Origin: DUQW01 sp050953825
GTDB lineage: Bacteria > Bacillota_I > Bacilli_A > Acholeplasmatales > Acholeplasmataceae
DNA length: 64,000 nucleotides
Assembly: GCA_050953825.1 (NCBI GenBank)
Contig: JBMNNF010000010.1
Location: forward strand, 62,001-126,000
Reading direction: 5' to 3'
The notes beneath the pieces are model-generated. The model was not told the origin of the DNA, did no database searches, and saw only the letters and a program-made list of their open reading frames with translations. The position numbers were made by a program, and so were the translations under genes. This document shows, in pieces, positions 18,520 through 26,606 of this stretch (within the stretch, counting starts at the first letter, position 1; every line of letters begins with the position of its first letter).

Positions 18520-18861
18520 ATGGAAAAATGGGTAATTATGCTTATTTGGATATCTATTTTAATTGTGCCAGTAATATTTATCATTATGGGGCTAATTTTA
18601 TGGAAAAAGACGCCAAAGCCAAATACGATTCTTGGATATCGAAATAAAAAGACGCTGTCTAACGATAAAATTTGGTATTATGCTAATCAATTATATGGGA
18701 TAATTGCCGTTATAGCGGGAATAATTGATTTATTAATTTTAATACCAATGTTAATTTTATCGATTCCTAATCATCTTTTAGCGTTATTGATTGTCTTTTT
18801 AATAGTGATTACGGCTTCAATTGTAATACCGATATTAATTGTAGAAAGAGAAATAAAGTAA
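18520..18861 (+). CDS. SdpI/YhfL-like small membrane protein
   Basis: 113 residues with three hydrophobic segments (about 5-28, 60-82, 84-106). Between the first two is the SdpI-family signature NTILGYRNKKTLSNDKIWYYAN, close to the GYRT..S..N...W.. AN pattern. SdpI confers immunity to the SDP peptide in Bacillus, and short SdpI-domain proteins of other bacteria are mostly uncharacterised. No sdpC-like toxin gene lies nearby. The Shine-Dalgarno is TTGGAGG. Confidence 0.7.
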   Translation: MEKWVIMLIWISILIVPVIFIIMGLILWKKTPKPNTILGYRNKKTLSNDKIWYYANQLYGIIAVIAGIIDLLILIPMLILSIPNHLLALLIVFLIVITASIVIPILIVEREIK

Positions 18862-18915
18862 ATAACTGTAAAATATGTTAATATATATAAAATTATGTAA
18901 TTTTTAAAAAAAGCA

Positions 18916-18943
18916 TTGATATAATTGGTTGGAGTGATATAAT
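18916..18943 (+). promoter_or_regulatory. Promoter of a candidate small RNA
   Basis: -35 TTGATA (18916-18921), 16-bp spacer, -10 TATAAT (18938-18943). No ORF with a Shine-Dalgarno follows. A strong terminator lies about 45 bases further on. Confidence 0.55.
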
Positions 18944-18949
18944 GAAATC

Positions 18950-19010
18950 GCAAGCAACCCGTTTCATTTTTTCCTCCTTTCATATAAAAACTAGCCTAGC
19001 TAGTTTTTTT
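18950..19010 (+). ncRNA. Candidate small RNA with an anti-Shine-Dalgarno CCUCC stretch
   Basis: About 60 nt between a good promoter and an ideal terminator, with no coding capacity. It contains an unpaired-looking TTTTTTCCTCCTTTC stretch (18967-18981), complementary to AAGGAGG, downstream of a weak hairpin ATGAAA/TTTCAT (18942-18966). The C-rich, U-flanked motif recalls trans-acting sRNAs such as RsaE/RoxS, which pair to ribosome binding sites. Homology is not claimed. Supported only by the promoter-motif-terminator layout. Confidence 0.5.
18986..19010 (+). terminator. Rho-independent terminator
   Basis: Perfect 10-bp stem AAAAACTAGC / GCTAGTTTTT (18986-18995, 18999-19008) with a CTA loop and a T-run. 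It ends the candidate small RNA. Confidence 0.85.
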
Positions 19011-19030
19011 TAGTGGTAATTATTAACTCA

Positions 19031-19060
19031 TTGTGTATATTTTTGGAAAAATGATATAAT
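19031..19060 (+). promoter_or_regulatory. Promoter of gpmA-mgsA
   Basis: -35 TTGTGT (19031-19036), 18-bp spacer, -10 TATAAT (19055-19060), followed about 50 bp later by the gpmA start with a GGGAG Shine-Dalgarno. Confidence 0.6.
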
Positions 19061-19113
19061 GAAAAAGAAGAATAAACATACATGTTTATCAGATGGAAAG
19101 GGAGATTTAAAAT

Positions 19114-19800
19114 ATGATTAAATTAGTTTTAGTTAGACATGGTCAAAGCTTATGGAATTTAGCAAACAAATTTACTGGATGGACGGATATTGATCTATCT
19201 GAACAAGGAGTTAGAGAAGCCCATGAAGCGGGTAAAGTATTAAAAGAAAAAGGATATGTATTTGATGTGGCTTATACTTCAACTTTAATCCGTGCTAACC
19301 GTACTTTAGACATTATGTTAAAAGAATTAGGTCAAGAAGATATTCCAGTAAAATATTCCTATAGACTAAACGAACGTCACTACGGTGCTTTACAGGGATT
19401 GAACAAAGCTGAAACAGCTGAAAAATATGGAGCCGAACAAGTTCATATTTGGCGCAGAAGTGCTGATGTTAGACCTCCAGCATTAGCTTTAGATGACCCA
19501 AGACATCCAAGAAATGATCCTAAATACGCTCATTTGCCACCTGAAGAACAACCAGCGTGTGAGCATTTATTAGACACTATTGATCGTGTATTACCTTTTT
19601 GGGATTCAGATATTAAACATGACCTGCTTGCTGGCAAGAGAGTTATTATTGCGGCTCATGGTAATAGTATTAGAGCTCTTGTCAAGTATTTAGAAGAGTT
19701 AGATAATGAATCAATTATGAAGGTAGAAATTCCTACTGGTAAACCTCTAGTTTATGAACTAGATGAAAACTTAAAGTTTGTTAAGAAATATTATTTATGA
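19114..19800 (+). CDS. gpmA: 2,3-bisphosphoglycerate-dependent phosphoglycerate mutase
   Basis: 228 residues. The catalytic His is in LVLVRHGQSLWN (RHG at residues 8-10). The substrate blocks FTGWTDIDLSEQG, ERHYGALQGLNKAE and the second His in AAHGNSIRAL are all present. It interconverts 3- and 2-phosphoglycerate in glycolysis. The stop overlaps the start of mgsA (ATGA), so the two are translationally coupled. That joins a lower-glycolysis step to the methylglyoxal bypass, which is an uncommon pairing in my experience. Confidence 0.96.
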   Translation: MIKLVLVRHGQSLWNLANKFTGWTDIDLSEQGVREAHEAGKVLKEKGYVFDVAYTSTLIRANRTLDIMLKELGQEDIPVKYSYRLNERHYGALQGLNKAETAEKYGAEQVHIWRRSADVRPPALALDDPRHPRNDPKYAHLPPEEQPACEHLLDTIDRVLPFWDSDIKHDLLAGKRVIIAAHGNSIRALVKYLEELDNESIMKVEIPTGKPLVYELDENLKFVKKYYL

Positions 19801-20165
19801 ATATCGCTTTAATTGCGCATGACGATAAAAAAGAAGAAATGATCAAGTTAGTTTCTTCCTATAAAGATTTACTAGCTAAACATACTCTTTATGCCACTCG
19901 AACTACTGGAAATTTAATCGTAGAAAAAGTAGGATTAGATGTTAATGTTTTATTGAGTGGTCCCCTTGGTGGTGACCAACAAATCGGAGCATTAGTCGCA
20001 GAAGAAACAATTGATTTAGTTATCTTTTTAAGAGATCCATTAACGGCACAACCACATGAGCCAGATGTGTCAGCTTTATTAAGAATTTGCGATGTCCACA
20101 ACAAACCGCTTGCGACTAACTTAAATAGTGCGACAATCATGCTTAATACACTGAAAAATTTATAG
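19797..20165 (+). CDS. mgsA: Methylglyoxal synthase
   Basis: 122 residues, slightly short but complete. Features are the N-terminal LIAHDDKKEEM (substrate-binding His/Asp/Lys), the phosphate-binding GPLGGDQQIG, FLRDPLTAQPHEPD with the catalytic Asp, and CDVHNKPLATN. It converts dihydroxyacetone phosphate to methylglyoxal plus phosphate, relieving sugar-phosphate stress. It overlaps gpmA by 4 bases and is followed by a terminator. Confidence 0.95.
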   Translation: MNIALIAHDDKKEEMIKLVSSYKDLLAKHTLYATRTTGNLIVEKVGLDVNVLLSGPLGGDQQIGALVAEETIDLVIFLRDPLTAQPHEPDVSALLRICDVHNKPLATNLNSATIMLNTLKNL

Positions 20166-20169
20166 TATG

Positions 20170-20196
20170 AACCTCCATCATCATTGGAGGTTTTTA
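20170..20196 (+). terminator. Rho-independent terminator after mgsA
   Basis: Stem AACCTCCA (20170-20177) / TGGAGGTT (20185-20192), 7-base loop, then a short T-run. Confidence 0.85.
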
Positions 20197-20228
20197 ATTG
20201 CCAAAATTTTAATAAATTTGAATCAAAT

Positions 20229-20284
20229 TGACAATATCCAGATAATATTGTAAGATTAGTTTAAATAACAAAAGGCTTTATAAT
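20229..20284 (+). promoter_or_regulatory. Promoter region of the 184-residue lipoprotein gene
   Basis: Two overlapping possibilities are seen. TTGACA (20229-20234) sits 16 bp upstream of the weak -10 TAAGAT (20251-20256), with an inverted repeat ACAATAT/ATATTGT (20231-20237, 20245-20251) in the spacer. Alternatively, TTAGTT (20256-20261) sits 17 bp before a perfect TATAAT (20279-20284). The second would give a short leader of about 15 nt. Confidence 0.45.
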
Positions 20285-20305
20285 CTAATGATAAGGAGTG
20301 ATTAG

Positions 20306-20860
20306 GTGTTAAAAAAGGTATTGTATATAATGGTAATCTCACTATTTTCTCTGACATTACTAACTGCATGTGAAACTTGTGAACATCAAGTTTTTTCTAG
20401 TGATTATCAGGCTAATGTTGATGAAAGTATCAAAATGTCACAAAATCTTCAACAACTATATATTACTGGAGAAGCCGAAGATAAATACGGTTCGTATACT
20501 ACATATAAGAAAAATTATGCTGGCAGTTTTATTGATGATACTGGGATATTAAATATTGGTCTTGTGGGAGATTTACCTAAAACATCAGCATATCCAGGAA
20601 AAATTGTCTATAAAAAGATGACATACTCATTAAACTATTTAACGAAAGTGATGCGAGAAATTGAGAATTTAGATTATCCTAAAACTAGTAACTGGATATT
20701 ATCGATTGATGAACAGTTAAATTGCGTAATTATGGAAATTAATAATTATGAAGATGTTGATAGAATTGTTAAACATCTTAAATCCAAGAAACTCTTAAAA
20801 AGATATGCGGTTAGGTTTTATGTAGATCTTAATATGGATGTAGACGATTTAGAGCATTAA
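20306..20860 (+). CDS. Lipoprotein of unknown function (GTG start)
   Basis: 184 residues. GTG 20306 is preceded by AAGGAGTG at good spacing. The signal peptide MLKKVLYIMVISLFSLTLL ends in the lipobox LTAC (Cys22). The mature part begins with a Cys/His-bearing CETCEH and has no recognisable domain. It sits alone between two terminators, so it is monocistronic. Confidence 0.75.
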   Translation: MLKKVLYIMVISLFSLTLLTACETCEHQVFSSDYQANVDESIKMSQNLQQLYITGEAEDKYGSYTTYKKNYAGSFIDDTGILNIGLVGDLPKTSAYPGKIVYKKMTYSLNYLTKVMREIENLDYPKTSNWILSIDEQLNCVIMEINNYEDVDRIVKHLKSKKLLKRYAVRFYVDLNMDVDDLEH

Positions 20861-20876
20861 ATAGTATTGTTTTTAC

Positions 20877-20912
20877 ACCTCCTAAAGTTTTATAAACTTA
20901 GGAGGTTTTTTT
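20877..20912 (+). terminator. Rho-independent terminator
   Basis: Long stem: ACCTCCTAAAGTTT (20877-20890) pairs with AAACTTAGGAGGT (20894-20906) apart from one bulged base. A T-run follows. Confidence 0.88.
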
Positions 20913-20942
20913 ATAAAATCGATATAAAAACAATGCTATATA

Positions 20943-20970
20943 TTGTAATTTTGTGAAATTATGGTATAAT
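20943..20970 (+). promoter_or_regulatory. Promoter of the 768-residue lipoprotein gene
   Basis: -35 TTGTAA (20943-20948), 16-bp spacer, -10 TATAAT (20965-20970). Transcription would start about 15-20 bases before ATG 20994. Confidence 0.55.
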
Positions 20971-20993
20971 TATGTGTGATTTAAGGGTGTTTT

Positions 20994-23300
20994 ATGAAAT
21001 TTAGAAATTTTTTCAAGATATTAATAGCGATAATACTTCTATTTGTCGTTAGTGGTTGTGAGGGAGATAATACAAAATACACTTTACACCAAGATGGCAA
21101 TTTTTTAGTTTACACCACTGATGTGGAGACAGTTACTGAAACTTCATTTCTTAAAGGAACTCAGTTAATTGTTAGAGTTAGGGAAGATAAAATTGAAGAA
21201 GGTTATACTATTGATCAAGTTTTAGTTAACGGTGTTCCAAGGGAGACGGCATATCAATATTTAATTACAATGGATACTCACATTAATCTTGAAGTCACTT
21301 TTAAGGAAATTCCAAAAGGTACCGCCAGAATTGGGATTATTGGACATGATCTTGAACTTACCCCTCATTCGCCAGATAATGTTTATGAGATAGGTACAAA
21401 GGTTACAGTTAATGCACCTCAATATTATAAATTCAAAAATTTAATCATCAATGGTGAAGTCAAAATAATTAACGAAACTACTTATGAATTTGTTGTTGAA
21501 CAGGCAATTAAGATTATCGTTGATGATGATAGTCTAGAAGCGACTCATTTTAAAGTGAATTTAGTTTATCCAGGGAAAAAACCAGTCACCATCTTACAAC
21601 CACAACCAGATAACTACTATTTGAAAGGTTCAAAAATTACATTAAAAGCTCCCAATAACTATCATTTTGAAGGAACAATTTTAGTAGTTAACAACGAAAG
21701 AGCGATTAGCGGTGAAACTATTACTATTACTGTTGAAAACCATATGACTCTTGTTTTTTCGGAAAGTAATATTTTGTTAAATTCATTTAACATTAATCTG
21801 TTAAATGATAATTTATCAATTATTGGATATTCTGATCAAACATTGTATGCTCATGGATCAATTGTTACTATCAAATCTAATAGTAATCATGGGTTAGATG
21901 TTATTAAACGATTAAAAGTTAATGGTGAATGGATTGAAGTGAATGATGTTACTACAACTGTAGAGGTTATCGATAATTTAGTAATTGATGCCGAGTTTAT
22001 CTTATATAACGGAGAATATGAAAACATTCCACTAAGTACTACCGACTTTGTGACATTAGAAGCTAAAGATACGCTATTAAGCCCATCGTTAGATGTTCAT
22101 TTATTTATTAAAAATATTGATGGTACGAATAAAATAGTATTTCAAAAATCAGGTAACTTTAAAGTGCGAATTGATAATGGTGAAAATATTCGTTATGTTG
22201 AATTACAAGTTAAATATGATTTAGAAGATGTCAGTATTTATCAAAATGGATTTGGGTTTATTAATCGAAATGAAATAATCTATGTTGGAAACTTGAATAA
22301 TTTTTCAATTCAATTAGAAGGTATCGCCTTATTTCCAAATTTAGAAAATCCACTAGAAACGATGCGAAGCACCTTTGTGGTTAATAGTAATGAAGTAGCT
22401 AATTTAACTTATTGTCTAGAAAAGAATGGACTTGATGTCACTGATGATTACTTAACAGTAAATGAGAACGGATTAAAATTTAGTGAAGAAGCTTTAAATA
22501 AAGAGTTTAATTTAATCATTCATTCTGAAGATGGAATTGAAATTATTCAACCAATTAAAGTTATTGAAGGTAAGAATATCTATAAGATTGAAAATTTAAT
22601 ATTTGATTCTGTCATGATTTTACAAAACAATTTAACGTTATCAGAAAGTATTCATATTTCAAAACCATCAAAAATTATTGGAAATTATCATTCAATTATC
22701 TTTGATTCAACTGATGATAACTTAATCGTAGTTAACAATCAATATTTAGATATGGAAACTATTATGTTAAAATCAAGAAATCCGGCAGAATTTATGATTT
22801 TCTCTAATAACTCAACAGTTAAACTTAATAATGTTGTTATGGAAAACACTCGTAACGGAATATATGTTACTGGTGGAAAATTAACTAGTCTAAATTCTAA
22901 ATATCAAAATATGGTAAACACCAATATTATGATAGAAAGTGATGCTGATTCATTTGATCCAGCTGTTACAAATCTTCAATTAGATAACAATATCTTCCAA
23001 AAAACTAATGATGCAAGTATCATAATATGTGATCACATTTCGGAACAACCACAAGCTAAATACCAATATTTGATTGCTAACAATAAATTTAATAATACGA
23101 AAGAATATGTTACCTTAACTACTGAACTAAATAATGATTTACTATTTTTAGAGTGGGTTGATGTTTCACTGGTAAATCGGGATTTACGTCAATATAATTT
23201 AGCCTTTGTGTTTGTCGAATTCGAGCCAACCGAAGGAGATGCTTCACCAGATGAAAGTAAATCGGAAGAATCACCATCTGAAGACACCCAGCAAGAATAA
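20994..23300 (+). CDS. Large surface lipoprotein with repeated beta-domains and a beta-helix-like segment
   Basis: 768 residues. The lipobox is VSGC (Cys22). Residues about 30-345 contain roughly four copies of a domain of about 75 residues, with patterns such as YTIDQVLVNGV, YKFKNLIINGEV, YHFEGTILVVNN and LDVIKRLKVNGEW, each followed by a beta-hairpin. These resemble InlB/Listeria-Bacteroides-type repeats. Residues about 540-740 have the short Asn-rich rungs of a right-handed beta-helix. The tail (from about 748) is Ser/Glu/Asp-rich and low complexity. It is probably an adhesin or polymer-binding surface protein (inference). No catalytic motif is seen. Confidence 0.7.
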   Translation: MKFRNFFKILIAIILLFVVSGCEGDNTKYTLHQDGNFLVYTTDVETVTETSFLKGTQLIVRVREDKIEEGYTIDQVLVNGVPRETAYQYLITMDTHINLEVTFKEIPKGTARIGIIGHDLELTPHSPDNVYEIGTKVTVNAPQYYKFKNLIINGEVKIINETTYEFVVEQAIKIIVDDDSLEATHFKVNLVYPGKKPVTILQPQPDNYYLKGSKITLKAPNNYHFEGTILVVNNERAISGETITITVENHMTLVFSESNILLNSFNINLLNDNLSIIGYSDQTLYAHGSIVTIKSNSNHGLDVIKRLKVNGEWIEVNDVTTTVEVIDNLVIDAEFILYNGEYENIPLSTTDFVTLEAKDTLLSPSLDVHLFIKNIDGTNKIVFQKSGNFKVRIDNGENIRYVELQVKYDLEDVSIYQNGFGFINRNEIIYVGNLNNFSIQLEGIALFPNLENPLETMRSTFVVNSNEVANLTYCLEKNGLDVTDDYLTVNENGLKFSEEALNKEFNLIIHSEDGIEIIQPIKVIEGKNIYKIENLIFDSVMILQNNLTLSESIHISKPSKIIGNYHSIIFDSTDDNLIVVNNQYLDMETIMLKSRNPAEFMIFSNNSTVKLNNVVMENTRNGIYVTGGKLTSLNSKYQNMVNTNIMIESDADSFDPAVTNLQLDNNIFQKTNDASIIICDHISEQPQAKYQYLIANNKFNNTKEYVTLTTELNNDLLFLEWVDVSLVNRDLRQYNLAFVFVEFEPTEGDASPDESKSEESPSEDTQQE

Positions 23301-23316
23301 AAGCCAACCGAATAAT

Positions 23317-23344
23317 AAATAAGTGCTGCGGCACTTATTTTTAA
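23317..23344 (+). terminator. Rho-independent terminator
   Basis: Perfect stem AAATAAGTGC (23317-23326) / GCACTTATTT (23331-23340) with tetraloop TGCG and a following T-run. Confidence 0.88.
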
Positions 23345-23363
23345 ATCAAGGGGGAAATTACAA

Positions 23364-24701
23364 ATGAGAAAAAGAGTACAATTAAAAATAGAAAGATTAG
23401 GTAATTTTGGAGAAGGGATTGCGTATTTAAATGAAAGACCAGTCTTTGTTAATTATGCTTTAATTGATGAAGTAGTTGAAGTTGACTTAGAAAAAAATTC
23501 AAGGGGTAATTTAGAAGGAAAAAACTTAAAAATTATTAAAAAAAGTCCACTTCGGGTCAAACCTCCTTGTCAATATTATTATAAGTGTGGTGGTTGTAAC
23601 TTACAACATATGCCTTATTTTGAAACTATTAAATATAAAAGAAATGTCATTAACTTTTTGTATAATGTTAATTTACGTAAAGAAACGAAAGAAACTAAAC
23701 TAAATCATACAATTTTATCACCGCTTGAATATCGTTATCGAAATCGAGCGATTTTACCAGTAACTACTTATGATGGTAAAATCGCGTTTGGACTTTATTA
23801 TCAAGATAGTAATCGCTTTTTACCAGTTGATACTTGTTTAGTTCAAACATTAAGTATTGATTTAATTTTAAATGAAATTATAAATTTAATGACCAAATAT
23901 CAAATTGAACCATATAATAATAAAACTAAAAAGGGAACGATTAGATTTATTCAGGTAAGAAGTAATTATCAAGGTGAAGTTCAAATTACATTTATTTCAT
24001 ATAAAGATATTGATTTAACTGAATTAGTTAATGATTTAGTAAGTAATCATCCAAAAGTTCATTCAGTCTTTTTATCAATCAATAATAATTTAAAAAGTCG
24101 TGAATTCATAACTAATAATATTAAAAATCTTTATGGTGAAACTTTTTTAGAAAATCAAATTGGTAATTATAAATATTTAATCGGTCCCGATTCATTTTTT
24201 CAATTAAACCCAAGACAAGCGGAAAACATGTATGAAGAAATTATTCGGTTAGGTCAATTTACCAAAAATGATGTGGTATTAGATGCTTATGCTGGGGTTT
24301 CGAGCATAGGAATTTATATTTCTAAATTTGTTGATAAAGTTTATTCAATAGAAATCGTTCCTAACGCAGTATTAGCAGCTAAAGAAGCGATTAAATTAAA
24401 TAATATCAAAAACATTTCTGTTTATGAAGGAGACACATTAGAGGTTACTGAAAAATTAAAGATTAAAGCTAATGTGATGATATTTAATCCACCAAGAACT
24501 GGTCTTGGTGAAAAACTATGTAATTTTATTTTAAAAGAATCGCCAGAACGGATTATTTATGTTTCTTGTAATCCACTTACTTTAGTTGACGATTTAAAAA
24601 TATTATCAACTAAATATCATATTGTAGAAACAACTCCAGTTGATATGTTTCCTCAAACCAATCACGTGGAAAGTGTTACATTATTAAAAATTAAGGATTA
24701 A
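23364..24701 (+). CDS. rlmD: 23S rRNA (uracil-5-)-methyltransferase, RlmD/TrmA (RumA) family, Fe-S cluster type
   Basis: 445 residues. It has an N-terminal TRAM domain (to about residue 65), the iron-sulfur ligands in PPCQYYYKCGGC plus the later DTCLVQ, and a SAM-binding domain. QLNPRQAENMYEEI, VLDAYAGVSSIG, FNPPRTG and the catalytic Cys in YVSCNP are all present. It methylates a uridine in 23S rRNA to 5-methyluridine. Whether it is RlmD, RlmC or the dual RlmCD cannot be decided here. A second, cluster-less paralogue lies 2.7 kb downstream. The Shine-Dalgarno AAGGGGG is strong. Confidence 0.9.
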   Translation: MRKRVQLKIERLGNFGEGIAYLNERPVFVNYALIDEVVEVDLEKNSRGNLEGKNLKIIKKSPLRVKPPCQYYYKCGGCNLQHMPYFETIKYKRNVINFLYNVNLRKETKETKLNHTILSPLEYRYRNRAILPVTTYDGKIAFGLYYQDSNRFLPVDTCLVQTLSIDLILNEIINLMTKYQIEPYNNKTKKGTIRFIQVRSNYQGEVQITFISYKDIDLTELVNDLVSNHPKVHSVFLSINNNLKSREFITNNIKNLYGETFLENQIGNYKYLIGPDSFFQLNPRQAENMYEEIIRLGQFTKNDVVLDAYAGVSSIGIYISKFVDKVYSIEIVPNAVLAAKEAIKLNNIKNISVYEGDTLEVTEKLKIKANVMIFNPPRTGLGEKLCNFILKESPERIIYVSCNPLTLVDDLKILSTKYHIVETTPVDMFPQTNHVESVTLLKIKD

Positions 24702-24706
24702 TTTTT

Positions 24707-24736
24707 GCAACTTACCAATAAAAATTTGTAAGTTGC
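24707..24736. repeat. Inverted repeat downstream of rlmD
   Basis: Perfect 9-bp arms GCAACTTAC (24707-24715) and GTAAGTTGC (24728-24736) around a 12-base loop. There is no T-run after it on either strand, so it is a poor terminator. It lies upstream of the serpin promoter and could be an operator or an mRNA 3'-end hairpin. Confidence 0.5.
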
Positions 24737-24744
24737 GTAGAAAC

Positions 24745-24773
24745 TTAAATATAACTTAAATAACATATATAAT
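24745..24773 (+). promoter_or_regulatory. Probable promoter of the serpin gene
   Basis: A perfect -10 TATAAT (24768-24773) with a weak -35 TTAAAT (24745-24750) 17 bp upstream. A small hairpin CAACTA/TAGTTG (24786-24803) follows in the leader, before the Shine-Dalgarno. Confidence 0.45.
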
Positions 24774-24824
24774 GGAAGTAGGAAACAACTATTTTTTTAG
24801 TTGATATAGGAGGAGATGACATAT

Positions 24825-26078
24825 ATGAAAAAAATAATTATTTCTATAGGGAATCTTTTATTATTAGTTTTAATCGGAATTTCTTTAGCGGGATGTACAA
24901 CTCAAGTTCATGCTAAAGATTTAATGGCAGGAATCAAACCTCAAGAAGTCACGGGTAAAGTGACTGATGAGAGATTTGTTGATTCACAATTTAATTTATC
25001 ATTAAAACTTTTAAAAGCTTCAGTTAAAGAAAGTGAAAATGAAAATGTTTTAGTTTCACCACTATCAATTTTATTAGCATTATCAATGACTGCCAATGGA
25101 GCTGATGGACAAACCAAAAGTGAAATGGAATCTTTATTAGGCAATAACATTCCAATAGAAGAGTTAAATGAGTATATCTATACTTATTTAAATTCACTGC
25201 CTTCTAATAAAGATAACCGAGTTAAAATTGCAAATTCAATTTGGTTTCGTGACAATGAAAATATAGTATCAGTTAATAAAAAATTCTTACAAACCAACGC
25301 TAATTATTATAATGCTCAGATGTATAAATCACCATTTGATGATCAAACATTAAAAGATATTAATAATTGGTGTAATCTTCATACTGATGGTATGATTAAA
25401 AAAATATTAGATGCAATAGAACCAGATGATATTATGTTTTTAATCAACGCTTTAGTATTTGACTCAAAGTGGGACAAACCATACAAAGAAGATGAAATCT
25501 TTAAGAGCAAATTCACCTCAATTAACAATGTAAAACAAGATGTTGAAATGATGAGATCTGAAGAAGCTTATTACCTAATTGATGAAAATACTGAAGGTTT
25601 TATTAAACCTTATAAAGATAATCATTATAGTTTTGTAGCATTATTACCAAGTCAATTAATTAATATATACGACTATATTAATGGATTAACTAAAGAATCA
25701 TTAACCAACTTGTTGAATAATGCTAAAAACGCTTATGTTCTAGCAACTATGCCAAAATTTAGTTACGAATATGAAATAAGACTAAATAAAACATTAAAAG
25801 AATTAGGCATGCCAACTGCCTTTAATCCATCGTTAGCTGATTTTTCGAAGTTAGGTAAGTCAAATCTTGGAAATATTTATATTGGAGAAGTATTACATAA
25901 AACATTTATCTCGGTAGACGAATTAGGAACTAAAGCTGGAGCAGTTACTAGTGTGGGAATGAAGTTAACAAGTTGTCCTGCAGGATATAAAATTGATTTA
26001 GATAGACCGTTTGTTTATATGATTATTGATAATACCACTAAATTACCAATTTTTATTGGAGTGGTAACCGAAGTATAA
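24825..26078 (+). CDS. Serpin (serine protease inhibitor family), surface lipoprotein
   Basis: About 417 residues from ATG 24825, preferred over ATG 24816 because TAGGAGGA lies about 10 bases before it. The signal peptide ends in LAGC (Cys24). The serpin fold is recognisable by NVLVSPLSILLALSMTANGA, IANSIWFR, LINALVFDSKWDKPY, KPFT-like strand segments, MPKFSYEYEIRL and the C-terminal DRPFVYMIIDN...PIFIGVV. The hinge ELGTKAGAVTSVG is small-residue-rich as in inhibitory serpins. The P1 site falls near LTSC by position, so the target protease is uncertain. It is monocistronic with its own promoter and terminator. Confidence 0.92.
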   Translation: MKKIIISIGNLLLLVLIGISLAGCTTQVHAKDLMAGIKPQEVTGKVTDERFVDSQFNLSLKLLKASVKESENENVLVSPLSILLALSMTANGADGQTKSEMESLLGNNIPIEELNEYIYTYLNSLPSNKDNRVKIANSIWFRDNENIVSVNKKFLQTNANYYNAQMYKSPFDDQTLKDINNWCNLHTDGMIKKILDAIEPDDIMFLINALVFDSKWDKPYKEDEIFKSKFTSINNVKQDVEMMRSEEAYYLIDENTEGFIKPYKDNHYSFVALLPSQLINIYDYINGLTKESLTNLLNNAKNAYVLATMPKFSYEYEIRLNKTLKELGMPTAFNPSLADFSKLGKSNLGNIYIGEVLHKTFISVDELGTKAGAVTSVGMKLTSCPAGYKIDLDRPFVYMIIDNTTKLPIFIGVVTEV

Positions 26079-26091
26079 AATAAGCTATAGG

Positions 26092-26134
26092 AAAAATCAG
26101 TTGTATACAGATAGTATGCGACTGATTTTTTTTA
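26092..26134 (+). terminator. Rho-independent terminator after the serpin gene
   Basis: A long stem AATCAGTTGTATAC / GTATGCGACTGATT (26096-26128) with two G-U pairs, followed by a long T-run. Confidence 0.88.
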
Positions 26135-26172
26135 TTTTTTGATACATCCAAAACTAAAAAAGCGACATTTAT

Positions 26173-26209
26173 ACGCAATTATTGCGTGTTAAAGTTTTTT
26201 TGTTATAAT
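26173..26209 (+). promoter_or_regulatory. Promoter with overlapping palindromic operator
   Basis: -35 TTGCGT (26182-26187), 16-bp spacer, -10 TATAAT (26204-26209). The perfect palindrome ACGCAAT-T-ATTGCGT (26173-26187) ends exactly on the -35 hexamer. The gene downstream encodes a small HTH protein, so autorepression is likely. Confidence 0.65.
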
Positions 26210-26227
26210 ATGTTTGAAGTGAGTAAC

Positions 26228-26404
26228 GTGACATTAAGACAGTTGAGAAATCTTAAAAAAATGACTCAATCAGAATGCGCAAAGTATCTTGGAATCCCCT
26301 TTAGAACATATCAAAATTACGAGACAGATGAATCCAAGAAAGATTCCATAAAATATTTAAAAACAATCATTCAAATATACCTTGGAGCGCCATTAAAGGA
26401 TTGA
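26228..26404 (+). CDS. Small XRE-like helix-turn-helix protein (GTG start)
   Basis: 58 residues from GTG 26228, with GAAGTGAG upstream. Upstream in-frame starts lie at or before the expected transcription start set by the -10 at 26204-26209, so they are excluded. TLRQLRNLKKMTQSECAKYLGIPFRTYQNYE is an XRE/Cro-type HTH. The short C-terminal helix gives a protein little larger than its DNA-binding domain. It is probably a dimeric autorepressor acting on the overlapping palindrome. No partner toxin gene follows immediately; the next gene is a SUFU-domain protein with its own promoter. Confidence 0.75.
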   Translation: MTLRQLRNLKKMTQSECAKYLGIPFRTYQNYETDESKKDSIKYLKTIIQIYLGAPLKD

Positions 26405-26606
26405 GAAATAGAGTTGTACATGATTACGGAAATATTGATTTACGAATCATTTTTGATACGATAAAAAATGATGTTTAGACGCTTTATTCTTTATTATCAA
26501 AAATTATTTAACTTAACTTTTTAGATAGAATAATTAAATTTTTATAATTTAACTTAATAATGCGATATTCAAGATATATGAAATTTTACAATTCACCATT
26601 CTGCTA

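Noticed and set aside
24707..24736. Rho-independent terminator after rlmD
   Set aside because: The hairpin is perfect, but neither strand has a T-run after it, so I list it only as an inverted repeat.
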